DNA from: Ktedonobacteraceae bacterium
GTDB taxonomy: Bacteria; Chloroflexota; Ktedonobacteria; Ktedonobacterales; Ktedonobacteraceae
DNA length: 55,566 bases
Direction: 5' to 3'
NCBI GenBank assembly: GCA_035653615.1
Contig: DASRBN010000043.1
Location: 1 to 55,566, forward strand
Of this stretch, positions 1 through 8,325 are shown in pieces (position 1 is the stretch's first letter; the number at the start of each line of letters is the position of its first letter). The position numbers and the translations under genes were made by a program. The notes under the pieces were generated by a model, which ran no database searches, was not told where the DNA came from, and was given only the letters and a program-made list of their open reading frames with translations.

Positions 1-78
1 TTCATCTCGTTGGGCCAGTCGCTCATGCAAGTCTTTATTCTCTTGTCGAAGCTGAAGCAGTTCTTCTTCTGGCGTCAT
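1..78 (-). CDS. IS66-type transposase, N-terminal fragment at window edge
   Basis: The reverse strand from base 78 to the window edge reads 26 codons starting MTPEEELLQLRQENKDLHER. This Leu/Glu-rich coiled start followed by AQRDE is typical of the N-terminus of IS66-family transposases, which use it as a zipper before the zinc-finger and DDE domains. The ATG follows a purine-rich AAGGG. Only the first 26 residues lie in the window, so whether the transposase is intact cannot be told. Other coiled-coil proteins could start like this, so the family call is moderate. The element end should lie just right of base 78. Confidence 0.5.
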   Translation of the reverse strand, partial: MTPEEELLQLRQENKDLHERLAQRDE

Positions 79-391
79 GCCCTTACTCTACAGGATGTTG
101 AACTCTTTGGCAAATCTCTAGGACACCTGAGTAGTTACAAATTTTTTTCGTATTTCACATGTAGCAACAGCGATCCTTGCTCTCCTATAACTTGAGCCTC
201 TCGTTATTACTGAGTTTTTACAAAATATTCCTTGAATTTACTAATATTCTTGGGATTTTAAAAACTGAGATATTGACAAAAGCACAAGTACTTATTATAA
301 TATTGATGAGTAATAGTTATTCAGCCAGAAAACTGAGAGATCTAGCCAAGCTATTAGTATTTTAGGATATCTATTGAAAGGAGTGCATTCA
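79..391. other. Gene-free A+T-rich stretch
   Basis: No convincing gene is seen here; the short open frames lack ribosome sites and family features. The left part probably includes the end of the insertion sequence that starts at the window edge, and the right part is the leader of the protease gene. No clear terminal inverted repeat could be fixed without the other end of the element. Confidence 0.4.
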
Positions 392-997
392 ATGCATCCT
401 CGTCGCTTCTTCTCACAATTACTACCGTTTTGCTTTGCTCTAATGCTGGTTTCTTTTATAAGTACTCTGCGGTCGCCCATCATCTTTGCAAATTATAGCT
501 TCGATGGTGGTTATTGGCCGAATAATTTTGCAATTCAGTACATCAAAGATTCCATGACGAGCAAGGATAGCGCAGGGTTTACCAATGGTATAAATGCATG
601 GAATAATGATCCTTATGCTCCTGTTTACTTTGTTGGTTATTCAGGTGGGAATCATGTAGAAATGTGGGATCAAAACGATGGTAACGATGGATATGACGGC
701 TATTCATGGAGGGATACTTCGTCTTTTGGTTGCAATGTTAACGGTACTACGGTATATGTAATTGCCTATGCGGCGGCATATTTGAATACCTACTATACAA
801 ATCAGAGTAAATATACTAGTGGTGGAGCAGTTCAAAGTGTAGCGGCACACGAACTTGGACATGATGTTGGTTTGGGTCATGATCCCAATGAAAATCAACT
901 TATGTATGCTACTACAGATCGATGGTGGGTTGATGGGATAAATAGCCCTCAAAGTGATGATAACGCTGGTGTTAATGCCATCTATTCCAAATGCTGA
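392..997 (+). CDS. Secreted matrixin-like zinc metalloprotease
   Basis: A 201-residue exported protein. Residues 1-34 form a signal peptide (basic MHPRR start, hydrophobic core, cleavage near IIFA-NYS). The catalytic zinc site is HELGHDVGLGH at about residues 153-163, with His153, Glu154, His157 and His163, followed by a Met-turn LMY near 171. This HExxHxxGxxH plus Met-turn pattern defines metzincins, and the short catalytic-only length fits M10-like matrixins. No propeptide with a cysteine switch is visible. The start chosen is ATG 392, eight bases after GAAAGGAG; an upstream TTG at 374 would place the ribosome site inside the gene. It probably degrades extracellular protein; the substrate is unknown. 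Confidence 0.85.
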   Translation: MHPRRFFSQLLPFCFALMLVSFISTLRSPIIFANYSFDGGYWPNNFAIQYIKDSMTSKDSAGFTNGINAWNNDPYAPVYFVGYSGGNHVEMWDQNDGNDGYDGYSWRDTSSFGCNVNGTTVYVIAYAAAYLNTYYTNQSKYTSGGAVQSVAAHELGHDVGLGHDPNENQLMYATTDRWWVDGINSPQSDDNAGVNAIYSKC

Positions 998-1138
998 TAT
1001 GCGCTAATTGAAGCGACTCGCATTCAAGAAAAAGGAAGAACTTGGTCTTTCGCCGGATGTTCTCAAGAGCAAATTATCTCTTGCTCTAGTTTGCAATGAG
1101 AGAGGTTAATGAAAGTTTAGCTTGCAAGGAGATTTCTA

Positions 1139-1726
1139 ATGCCAAATACTAGTAAGCATAGCCCTATATTAGCGGTCTTGATGAAAGCCCTACTTGCAAT
1201 AGTGATGATTGCAGGAATTGCAGCATGCCAACAATCACCCGGCATGACGAGCAAAAAAACTTCTAGCAGCACCTCTCATATAGTGATGGTGGACGCATCT
1301 CTCGCTCATATCTACAGATCACTGAAGGAGTTAAAAGGTGACTCAACTTTGATTGTGCTAGGTACTGTAAACTCACAGTCAACGTCTATTGGAAATCATG
1401 GCATACCCTACACAACTTCGGTCTTAAATATTGAGCGCACTTTACTGGGCAAATTAACAAAGAAGGTACTTGTACGACAGATAGGAGGTATAATGTCGGA
1501 TGGCGCATCCATGGAAGTGGAAGGTTTTCCATTGCTACACATTGGCTCCCGCTATTTTCTATTTCTCACACCTAGTCCAATCACTGCACAGATGTATCCA
1601 GTTGGAGCATATCAAGGGGTGTTTGTCGTAGACACAAACAATCAGGTAAGCTCTATCAATGGGCAAGGATTGCCAATCAAAGATGTTCCACTCAATACAT
1701 TTGTTCAAGAAGTGCTCTCGTCATAA
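1139..1726 (+). CDS. Lipoprotein of unknown function
   Basis: A 195-residue protein with a lipoprotein signal peptide: a hydrophobic stretch at residues 10-28 ends in IAAC, with Cys30 as the predicted lipidated residue. The mature part begins Ser/Thr-rich, as lipoprotein tethers do, then forms a compact beta-rich domain (TLIVLGTVNS, LLGKLTKKVLVRQIGG, YFLFLTPSP). That pattern resembles small extracellular beta-sandwich proteins of Chloroflexi, but no named family was recognised. An AAGGAG lies about eight bases before the ATG. It stands alone between the protease and a membrane protein and is followed by a terminator-like hairpin, so it is probably its own transcription unit. Confidence 0.75.
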   Translation: MPNTSKHSPILAVLMKALLAIVMIAGIAACQQSPGMTSKKTSSSTSHIVMVDASLAHIYRSLKELKGDSTLIVLGTVNSQSTSIGNHGIPYTTSVLNIERTLLGKLTKKVLVRQIGGIMSDGASMEVEGFPLLHIGSRYFLFLTPSPITAQMYPVGAYQGVFVVDTNNQVSSINGQGLPIKDVPLNTFVQEVLSS

Positions 1727-1766
1727 GTATTGCAATTAAATTTATCAGACCGTAGAATTATTATAT

Positions 1767-1788
1767 AACTTTTCCGCTGGGAAAAGTT
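1767..1788 (+). terminator. Hairpin after the lipoprotein gene
   Basis: A perfect 9-bp stem (AACTTTTCC, loop GCTG, GGAAAAGTT) lies about 40 bases after the lipoprotein stop codon. It lacks a long T-run, so it may be a weak terminator or an mRNA 3-prime stabilising stem. Confidence 0.5.
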
Positions 1789-1875
1789 TAAGCCCATTAC
1801 TCCAAAAAAATGTTATGGGTGGTCAGAATCAACCCATTGGAAGATAATCATTTGGAGACGGGAGTCTGGCAGTAT

Positions 1876-2280
1876 ATGAACGCGGAGAATCTGACTAACA
1901 ATAGATTAAATCTTCACCCCCACATATCTTTCATGGCCCGAATAACCATGTTATTGGGAATTTTGAGTCTAGTATCTGTCTTTCTCGCTCTTACAGCAGT
2001 GTTTCTGGTGATGACAGCAGGTATCTATACCTATCTCCCAGCAGGTCGTGAGTACCTCTACCTACTCTTCTGGCTGCTCTGGTTGCCTCTCCCAATCGTT
2101 ACCATCATCTGTGGCACTTATGCCAGGAAAGCCGCAACCGTGCGTGGAAAGTATGATCTTGCTTTGATTGGCCTCATGCTTGGCTATGTGAGCCTTGCTA
2201 TCATCAGTGCCATTATATTTGCCGAAATAACTCTGTTCTTCCGTGCATCAGGATGCACGCCTGCTGTTCCATGCGAATAA
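1876..2280 (+). CDS. Small membrane protein, DUF4190-like
   Basis: A 134-residue protein with three predicted membrane segments at about residues 20-50, 60-80 and 95-120. The arrangement of an N-terminal GILSLVS helix, a central LPIVTIICG segment, a basic loop (ARKAATVRGKYD) and a final GLMLGYVSL helix matches the layout of DUF4190-like proteins. The start is taken as ATG 1876, which follows GGAG; the longer frame from ATG 1810 has no ribosome site. DUF4190 proteins have no established function. No operon partner is evident. Confidence 0.6.
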   Translation: MNAENLTNNRLNLHPHISFMARITMLLGILSLVSVFLALTAVFLVMTAGIYTYLPAGREYLYLLFWLLWLPLPIVTIICGTYARKAATVRGKYDLALIGLMLGYVSLAIISAIIFAEITLFFRASGCTPAVPCE

Positions 2281-2423
2281 TAATGTAACTGGATAGTCAA
2301 TCAGGAAGTAGCTTGCCAACCGGCCAAATTTGCTAAACTTCATCAAATCACCACTGCGTTCTCGTTTATTGCCAGTGAAAGCCGTCCTGAAGAATTGTGA
2401 CAACCAAATCAGGTAATCTCCCG

Positions 2424-2497
2424 TCCTGTAGGGACAGCGGCTGGTGCCTGTCCTAGTATCGCAACCAGGACAGGCACCAGCCGCTGTCCCTACAGGA
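2424..2497. repeat. 31-bp perfect inverted repeat, REP-like
   Basis: The arm at 2424-2454 (starting TCCTGTAGGGACAGCGGCTG) is the exact reverse complement of 2467-2497, with a 12-base spacer. A diverged single arm with the same core, TAGTAGGGACAGCG then TTGTGCCTGTCCT, lies just after the second kinase near 7627-7657. The two places make this a dispersed repeat and not a simple terminator. It would fold into a very stable hairpin in RNA. Confidence 0.85.
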
Positions 2498-2659
2498 GCT
2501 TTGTGAACAATTTTTCATAAAAATACCACCCACATACCATTACTTTGGTCATGCTCTCAAGCCTGATCCATTGTCATACACGACTATTTTAATTAACATG
2601 TATTGACGAAAGCCAACATTCCAACGGGTGTTAGCGGCACATATTGATTGAAGTGCAAA

Positions 2660-2713
2660 GTGGTAGAGTGCGGATTTATCCAGCACGTGGTAGAGTGTGG
2701 GTTTATCTCGCAC
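2660..2713. repeat. Two tandem copies of a 27-bp palindromic repeat
   Basis: Copy one is 2660-2686 and copy two 2687-2713. Both start GTGGTAGAGTG, carry a GGATTTATCC-like palindromic centre and end in GCAC. A third copy lies at 20373-20399, 18 kb away. The consensus core GTGCGGATTTATCC-GCAC is nearly self-complementary. The copies sit 25-78 bases before the kinase start codon, so they fall in its promoter or leader. Confidence 0.75.
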
Positions 2714-2737
2714 ATCAGCAGAAGAGGTAGAGATTTG

Positions 2738-5113
2738 ATGAACGCTGAAGCATTGATAGGAACGGTACTTGGAACGTGTACACTGCAACGATTGATTGGG
2801 CAAGGGGGCATGGGCGCGGTCTACCTGGCCCAGCAATCTCGTCCTCGCCGCCAGGTGGCCGTAAAGGTATTGCTGCCGGCTGCGAAGCTCAAGCCGCACC
2901 AGCTGGCCGCTTTCCTGGAACGCTTCCGCCGTGAGACGGACGCAGCCGCCTCGTTGGAGCATCCCAATATCATGCCCGTCCACGAATATGGCGAGTACGA
3001 TGGACTGGCTTACCTGGTGATGCCCTATATCAGCGGGGGCACGCTGCGCGATGCCATGGAGCGCGAAGGGCCGATGAGCCTGGAGAAAGCTGCCTTCTAC
3101 CTCGATCAAGTCGCCGCCGCCCTCGATTTCGCTCATGCGCACGGCGTCATCCACCGCGACATCAAGCCTGCCAATATTTTATTGACCTCCGAAGGTCGTG
3201 CCTTGCTGACCGATTTCGGCCTCGTCAAAGTGATTGCCGATGGGCAGTCCGCCCAGACTCGCCTCACCGGAGAAGGCGCTCCCGTTGGCACCCCGGACTA
3301 TATGTCTCCCGAGCAGGTCATGGGAGATGAGGTCGATGGGCGCGCCGACCTCTATTCGTTGGGCGTCATCCTCTACCAGATGATTACCGGCACGACGCCA
3401 TTTCAGGGCGAGACGCCCATGCAGATTGCGGCGCAGCAGTTGCATACTCAACCCGCTTCGCCTCGCCTGCTGCGCCCCGATTTGCCCATAGCTGTTGAAC
3501 AGGTCATGCTGCGCATGATGGCCAAACGACCCGCCGACCGCTTCCCGACTGGGCGTGAGTTCGCCCTTGCTTTCCGCGCCGCCATGACCTCCGTGGAACT
3601 CCCATCCTTTGTAGCGACGAATTCAGCCTCCATCCCTGCTACTCCTGCCCATACCGGCTCATCGAGCCTGCTCTCCCGGCGTTCAGGTGGGCTGCTCGAT
3701 CCCCAGTGGCAATCAGGCATGTTTCCGGTAGTGACTCAGGACCAGGACAGGAGCTATGCAACGGGCGTTCTGCCCGCCGCTAATGCCGCTATGCCGGTCC
3801 GCTCCTCCGGTCTGCTTTCCAGAACAGGCATGTTTCCCAGGGTCGGAACCACAGGAACCTTCGCGGCAGCCACGGCAAACGACCAGGTACCTGTCACACC
3901 GCCTGGCGGGCGTTCCCTACTCGGGCGCAATCAAGCTAGCGCCTATGCTCCAGCCCAGGACCTCTACGGCCAGCCAACGCTGCCACAGGTGGACTTTAAC
4001 GGCATGCCTATCCCATTCGATCAAATGCCGGGCAGCGCCAATCTCACCGCCGGTGTAGCGATGTTTCCAACCGCGAGCGACAAACAGCCGGCGATACTCC
4101 CCTCTGCTTTCACACAAATGTCGCCGGATTTCAAAACAACCTCGGGTTCTCTGGCCGTGCCGAACTACGAGCAGATCAATGGCAGCACTACCGTCAAGTT
4201 GACCGGCCCTCTGAAGATTGTACAGGTTCCGGTAGCCGGTCAACCAGGCCAGTACATGACCGGCCTTTTGAGCGTCCCAACACAGGCGCCACCCCCGGCT
4301 CCCCCCACCAGAGGCTTCTCGAAAAAAGTCCGCATCATAGGACTATTGATCGCCCTGGTTATCCTGCTAGCAGGTGGCACAGCGGGACTCGCCTTCGTGC
4401 GTTCGCACTCCTCGCAGCAGTCAACATCCTTGAACAGCGGTTATCCTGCCGCAAGTAGCACTCCCAACTTGCAGGCTACCACCATCGCCCAGGCAACGGC
4501 TACCGCTCAGGCAAATATTATCCTTTCAGATGCGCTTGACCAGAACTATCACAACTGGCCCATCTCAAATTCCGGCACGAAACTCTACCAGTTCAAGAAT
4601 GGCGCATATCATATTACCAATCTAAGCGATCAAGGCGTTGCGGTTGTGCTGCAGGCCGGCTCATATAGCCAGCCAATCGGTTACCAGTTAACCATGCAGG
4701 AGATCAAGGGAGATGATACCTCGATTAATAACTCCTTCGGCATGATTATCCGCTATAGCCAGCAGACCAAAGGCAACCAGGTCATCAACACCTTCTATAG
4801 CTTTGAAGTCGTCAATACCAACAACGGGGAATACAGATTTTACAAGTATGACAACAGCAAGGGCCCCTCGGTCAACCCGTGGACGTTGCTCTGGCACCAA
4901 CCATTTGGCAAAGAATTTCACCAGGGTCACACCTCTAAGAGCATCAATACGGTGAAAATCTTTGCTAACGGCAGCACTTTTACTTTTACTGTGAATGGTA
5001 AGGTAGTGGGAACCGCTAAAGATAGCTCGTTCAAAGCTGGCACCGTTGGTATGCTCGTCAACCTCAAAGGTACCGAAGTCGCCTTTTCCGATCTGCTGAT
5101 CACCAGGAATTAA
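2738..5113 (+). CDS. Membrane Ser/Thr protein kinase with extracellular jelly-roll-like domain
   Basis: A 791-residue PknB-type kinase. Residues 15-280 are the kinase: glycine loop GQGGMG (21-26), Lys43, HRDIKPAN (139-146, Asp141), DFG (159-161) and DYMSPEQ. A long Pro/Ser/Thr-rich linker, likely phosphorylated, runs to about 525. One membrane helix lies at about 530-552. The outer part (about 590-791) is beta-rich with FYSFEVV and an EYRFYKYD strand, resembling LamG/DUF1080-type concanavalin-like folds; it probably senses an outside ligand, perhaps a sugar. The start is ATG 2738 because residues before it would come from the 27-bp repeat. The next gene is a close paralogue with the same layout, so this is a tandem duplication. 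Confidence 0.88.
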   Translation: MNAEALIGTVLGTCTLQRLIGQGGMGAVYLAQQSRPRRQVAVKVLLPAAKLKPHQLAAFLERFRRETDAAASLEHPNIMPVHEYGEYDGLAYLVMPYISGGTLRDAMEREGPMSLEKAAFYLDQVAAALDFAHAHGVIHRDIKPANILLTSEGRALLTDFGLVKVIADGQSAQTRLTGEGAPVGTPDYMSPEQVMGDEVDGRADLYSLGVILYQMITGTTPFQGETPMQIAAQQLHTQPASPRLLRPDLPIAVEQVMLRMMAKRPADRFPTGREFALAFRAAMTSVELPSFVATNSASIPATPAHTGSSSLLSRRSGGLLDPQWQSGMFPVVTQDQDRSYATGVLPAANAAMPVRSSGLLSRTGMFPRVGTTGTFAAATANDQVPVTPPGGRSLLGRNQASAYAPAQDLYGQPTLPQVDFNGMPIPFDQMPGSANLTAGVAMFPTASDKQPAILPSAFTQMSPDFKTTSGSLAVPNYEQINGSTTVKLTGPLKIVQVPVAGQPGQYMTGLLSVPTQAPPPAPPTRGFSKKVRIIGLLIALVILLAGGTAGLAFVRSHSSQQSTSLNSGYPAASSTPNLQATTIAQATATAQANIILSDALDQNYHNWPISNSGTKLYQFKNGAYHITNLSDQGVAVVLQAGSYSQPIGYQLTMQEIKGDDTSINNSFGMIIRYSQQTKGNQVINTFYSFEVVNTNNGEYRFYKYDNSKGPSVNPWTLLWHQPFGKEFHQGHTSKSINTVKIFANGSTFTFTVNGKVVGTAKDSSFKAGTVGMLVNLKGTEVAFSDLLITRN

Positions 5114-5442
5114 AACATCGGTGAGCGTGCAGAGGGCGACCCCATGAATAGGGTTTTTGCAGCGCCCAGGCAAAAACCCTATTCATGTAAGGCCCTCCAG
5201 GGTTCCTACACGCTTGCCTTGATAAGTACTTTTGTCACCCCCCTGAGCCTGAAAGATTGTCAGAACTGTCTCAGTTTAATACTATACACACATGGGGATG
5301 TTGGCCGTGGGTATTCGTGTGCCCGCGAGCAATACACCTATCTATCCTGCGACCGTGTCATTCTGAGCGCAGCGAACGGGGAAGAATCTCAGTCTGACAT
5401 CGCCGCGAGGTAGGCAGGGACGGACGTAAGGAGAAAATTTTG
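5114..5442. other. Gene-free stretch between the two kinases
   Basis: No gene is seen. The left part holds the 18-bp hairpin. Bases about 5355-5400 carry one member of the GTCATNCTGAGCGCAGCGAA repeat family found again at 13.3 kb and 15.1-15.3 kb. The right end carries TAAGGAG, the ribosome site of the second kinase. Confidence 0.6.
5143..5187 (+). terminator. 18-bp perfect hairpin after the first kinase
   Basis: Arms 5143-5160 (CATGAATAGGGTTTTTGC) and 5170-5187 pair perfectly around a 9-base loop, 30 bases after the kinase stop. There is no T-run after it, so it may be a dispersed palindrome acting as a terminator or RNA-stabilising stem. Confidence 0.55.
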
Positions 5443-7629
5443 ATGAAAACGGAAGCGTTGATCGGAAAGGAATTAGGCTCAAGCACACTGCAAAGACTCA
5501 TTGGCCACGGCACGTTAGGCACCGTCTACCTGGCTCAGCAGAGCCGCCCGCGTCGCCAGGTTGCCGTCAAAGTGTTCGTGCGCGCAGCTGCGCTGGAACC
5601 TCCTCTCCTCGACGAATTTCTCGCGCGTTTCCAGCATGAAGTGGATGCCGCCTCTTCGCTGGAACATCCACATATTCTCTCCATCCATGAATATGGTCAA
5701 CATGTTAAATTAGCATACCTGGTCATGCCGTTCGTGAAAGGTGGCACACTCCGCGACAGATTGGAACGTGATAGCGCGCTTCCCCTTTCTACAGCTGCCG
5801 ATTACCTGGAGCAACTGGCAACCGCTGTAGATTTCGCTCATAGCAAGGCAATCATTCATCGTGATATCAAACCGGGCAATGTATTGATTGCGTCCGATGG
5901 CAGGCTGCTGCTTGCCGATTTCGGCTTGACCAATGTTGTATCAGAGGGCAAAATGGCCTCCGTGCGCCTGGCCGCGGCAGGAATGCTCGATTATATGGCC
6001 CCCGAGCAGGTCGTGGGCAAAAGGATAGATAGCCGCGCGGACATCTATTCGCTCGGCGTTGTGCTTTACCACATGGTTACCGGAACAGTTCCTTTTAAAG
6101 GGGAGACGTTGACACAGGTGGCCGTGAAGCATTTGCAGGTACCTCCTCCATCGCCGCGCGCCTTACGCCCGGATTTGCCGCTAGAAGCAGAACAGGTCAT
6201 CTTGCGCGCGCTGGCCAAGCGCCCGGGAGAGCGCTACCAACACGCGCAGGAACTCGCCTCCGCTTTCCGCCTCGCCTTGCAATCCAGCGTTGAAGCACAA
6301 ACTCAAACCGGGCAGCTCCGCGAGCAGAGCGGCACATATGAAATCAACACCCAGCCTGCATCCCATAAGCCTCACAGCCTGTTTGATCCACAGTGGCAGA
6401 CGGGCACGCTTAACGTAGTACACAATGGGCGCCAGGACACAGGAGCAGATAAGGCGCTTCCATGGGCCTCGCACGGGCAAACGGGGTTCTTGCAGGAACC
6501 CACGACGAGCAGCGGAACCGGGCAGTTTCGCATGCTCGGCAAAACTTCAAGGAGCGCCACGCAAGAAGATAGGGCTTCCGGTCAGGCATTGGAGACGCCT
6601 GTGAAAGCCGATCCCGTGTCTCCTTCTCCTGACGCGGGTACGACAGGAGCCTTAAGGCTACAAAACTACGAGCCGGGCAATACCGGCACGATCAAGCTGA
6701 CCGGCCCGGCCAAAGTCGTGCGCGTGCCTGTCGCGGGCCAGCCAGGTCAATATGTGACCGGACTGCTGCCGGTATTGCCTGCCGCCGAGCCACAATCATC
6801 GCCCGGCAGGCCAGCAGGTGCCAGGAATAGAAATGTAAAGGTCCTGGCAACCGCGTTGCTCGTCCTGCTCCTGGTCGGCTCCGGTATCTTCGCGTTCGCC
6901 AGGATACGTAGTAATCAGTCACCATCAACGGCTCAAAACAAATTACATAACAAACCCATGATGGTTAACCAGACGCCTGATATTGCAGCTACGGCTACCG
7001 CAGATGTGAAGGCGACTGCTGAGGCCAATATCATTCTCTCCGACCCCCTGGATCACAATATTCACAACTGGCTCGTCAAGAACACCGGAACCACACTCTA
7101 TCAGTTTCAAAATGGCGCATATGTCATCACCAACAACGACCCTGCGCGGGGAGCGCCCGCTATCTTGCAGGGCGTAACTCTGAGCAGCCCGTTTGGCTAT
7201 GCTTTGACGATGGAAGAAATTCGTGGCGATGACAACTCCATCAATAATGCGTTTGGCATGATCTTGCGCGCCACCACGCAGCAGAAGGGTGGCAGGACGA
7301 TCACGACCTTCTATAGCTTCGAGGTCACGAATAATCCGGGCGGCGAATACGAGTTCTGGAAATACGATGACAGCCAGGGATCGAAGGCGAATCCCTGGCA
7401 AGAGCTCTGGCACCAACCATTTGGCAAAGAATTTCATGAGGGACATGGGCCAAAAAGTATCAATACCTTCAAAGTCTTCGCCAATGGCAAAAGTTTTACG
7501 TTGACAGTAAATGGGAAACACGTTGGCACCGTCCAGGATGGCTCGTTCTCCAGCGGTGCCGTTGGCATGCTCGTCAATCAGAAAGGGACAGAAGTCGCTT
7601 TCTCAAATTTGTTACTGACAAGAAACTAG
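5443..7629 (+). CDS. Membrane Ser/Thr protein kinase, paralogue of its upstream neighbour
   Basis: A 728-residue kinase laid out like the preceding one. It has GHGTLG (21-26), Lys43, HRDIKPGN (139-146), DFG (159-161) and DYMAPEQ. A low-complexity linker follows, then a membrane helix at about 464-485 and a C-terminal beta-rich domain with FYSFEVT and EYEFWKYDD. N-terminal blocks and the tail (HQPFGKEFH, NTFKVFANGKSF, GMLVNQKGTEVAFSNLLLTRN-like end) are nearly the same as in the paralogue, while the linker has diverged and shortened. The start is ATG 5443, nine bases after TAAGGAG; an overlapping TTG at 5440 is less likely. All catalytic residues are present, so it should be active. Confidence 0.88.
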   Translation: MKTEALIGKELGSSTLQRLIGHGTLGTVYLAQQSRPRRQVAVKVFVRAAALEPPLLDEFLARFQHEVDAASSLEHPHILSIHEYGQHVKLAYLVMPFVKGGTLRDRLERDSALPLSTAADYLEQLATAVDFAHSKAIIHRDIKPGNVLIASDGRLLLADFGLTNVVSEGKMASVRLAAAGMLDYMAPEQVVGKRIDSRADIYSLGVVLYHMVTGTVPFKGETLTQVAVKHLQVPPPSPRALRPDLPLEAEQVILRALAKRPGERYQHAQELASAFRLALQSSVEAQTQTGQLREQSGTYEINTQPASHKPHSLFDPQWQTGTLNVVHNGRQDTGADKALPWASHGQTGFLQEPTTSSGTGQFRMLGKTSRSATQEDRASGQALETPVKADPVSPSPDAGTTGALRLQNYEPGNTGTIKLTGPAKVVRVPVAGQPGQYVTGLLPVLPAAEPQSSPGRPAGARNRNVKVLATALLVLLLVGSGIFAFARIRSNQSPSTAQNKLHNKPMMVNQTPDIAATATADVKATAEANIILSDPLDHNIHNWLVKNTGTTLYQFQNGAYVITNNDPARGAPAILQGVTLSSPFGYALTMEEIRGDDNSINNAFGMILRATTQQKGGRTITTFYSFEVTNNPGGEYEFWKYDDSQGSKANPWQELWHQPFGKEFHEGHGPKSINTFKVFANGKSFTLTVNGKHVGTVQDGSFSSGAVGMLVNQKGTEVAFSNLLLTRN

Positions 7630-7725
7630 TAGGGACAGCGCCTTGTGCCTGTCCTCAACAGAGCCATATTGATCGGTTGATTGTGAAAAATCATTGCCTG
7701 TTCTCATTGGAGCTGGAGGCATCAC

Positions 7726-8124
7726 TTGACAAACATACTCATCACTATCACGCTTGTGCTTACCGTTTTTCTGTTGGCCTTGAACTGTTTCCTCGCGGTG
7801 TTCTACCGTAAAAGACGTGCTGCCGAGATTGTGTCGTATATTGTGGTGGGATTGATCGAGCTGGGCCTGTTTGTCTTTACGCTCATGCTGCGTCTTGGCA
7901 TTCTGCGGCATATCCCCTATCACCTGCCGCCCCATTTGCCTTTTAACCGCGCCGAAATCGGTGCGACGATTACCATTGCCATCGGCCTCTTCCCCGCCGC
8001 TTACTGGCATCGCACCTCACTCTCGCAACTACGACAGCGTATGGCACGCGATGCCCAGGCCATGCAGCAGCGCGAAGCCGGTGTTCAGGTCCGCAGTAGC
8101 GCACCAGGAGAATGGATGAACTAG
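7726..8124 (+). CDS. Small membrane protein of unknown function
   Basis: A 132-residue protein with three predicted membrane helices: about 3-26 (ITLVLTVFLLALNCFLAV), 38-60 (VVGLIELGLFVFTLML) and 86-102 (TITIAIGLFPAAYW). A basic, charged C-terminal tail follows. The start is TTG at 7726, supported by GGAGG six bases before it; no in-frame ATG fits. It lies 96 bases after the second kinase and ends before a 10-bp hairpin, so it may share the kinase transcript. No family was recognised. Confidence 0.65.
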   Translation: MTNILITITLVLTVFLLALNCFLAVFYRKRRAAEIVSYIVVGLIELGLFVFTLMLRLGILRHIPYHLPPHLPFNRAEIGATITIAIGLFPAAYWHRTSLSQLRQRMARDAQAMQQREAGVQVRSSAPGEWMN

Positions 8125-8144
8125 GACGAATAACTGATCTTCTG

Positions 8145-8173
8145 AAACTACGCGCCCTCTATTCGCGTAGTTT
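8145..8173 (+). terminator. 10-bp hairpin after the small membrane protein
   Basis: AAACTACGCG and CGCGTAGTTT pair perfectly around a 9-base loop, 20 bases after the stop codon. The stem ends in three T residues only, so terminator strength is uncertain. Confidence 0.55.
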
Positions 8174-8325
8174 GCTTAGTGTCATCGACTCATTTTTCCT
8201 ATTTGATAGCCATATCCATCATGCGTTCTTAACTAGCAGGTGTCTTGACAACAGCCTGTTATTCAGTTATTATGTGCTATAGCAATTAGTTATATCTTTA
8301 AATGTAGCACTAAGAAAGGGTAACA

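Larger units (their letters stand above)
2281..2737. other. Gene-free stretch with two dispersed repeat types
   Basis: No gene is seen between the membrane protein and the first kinase. The stretch holds a long perfect inverted repeat (2424-2497) and two tandem copies of a 27-bp repeat (2660-2713), annotated separately. An open frame runs through the 27-bp repeats into the kinase, but this reading is judged accidental. Confidence 0.6.

Noticed and set aside
2648-2737. Longer start for the first kinase
   Set aside because: The extra 30 residues would be encoded by the tandem 27-bp repeats and no ribosome site fits.
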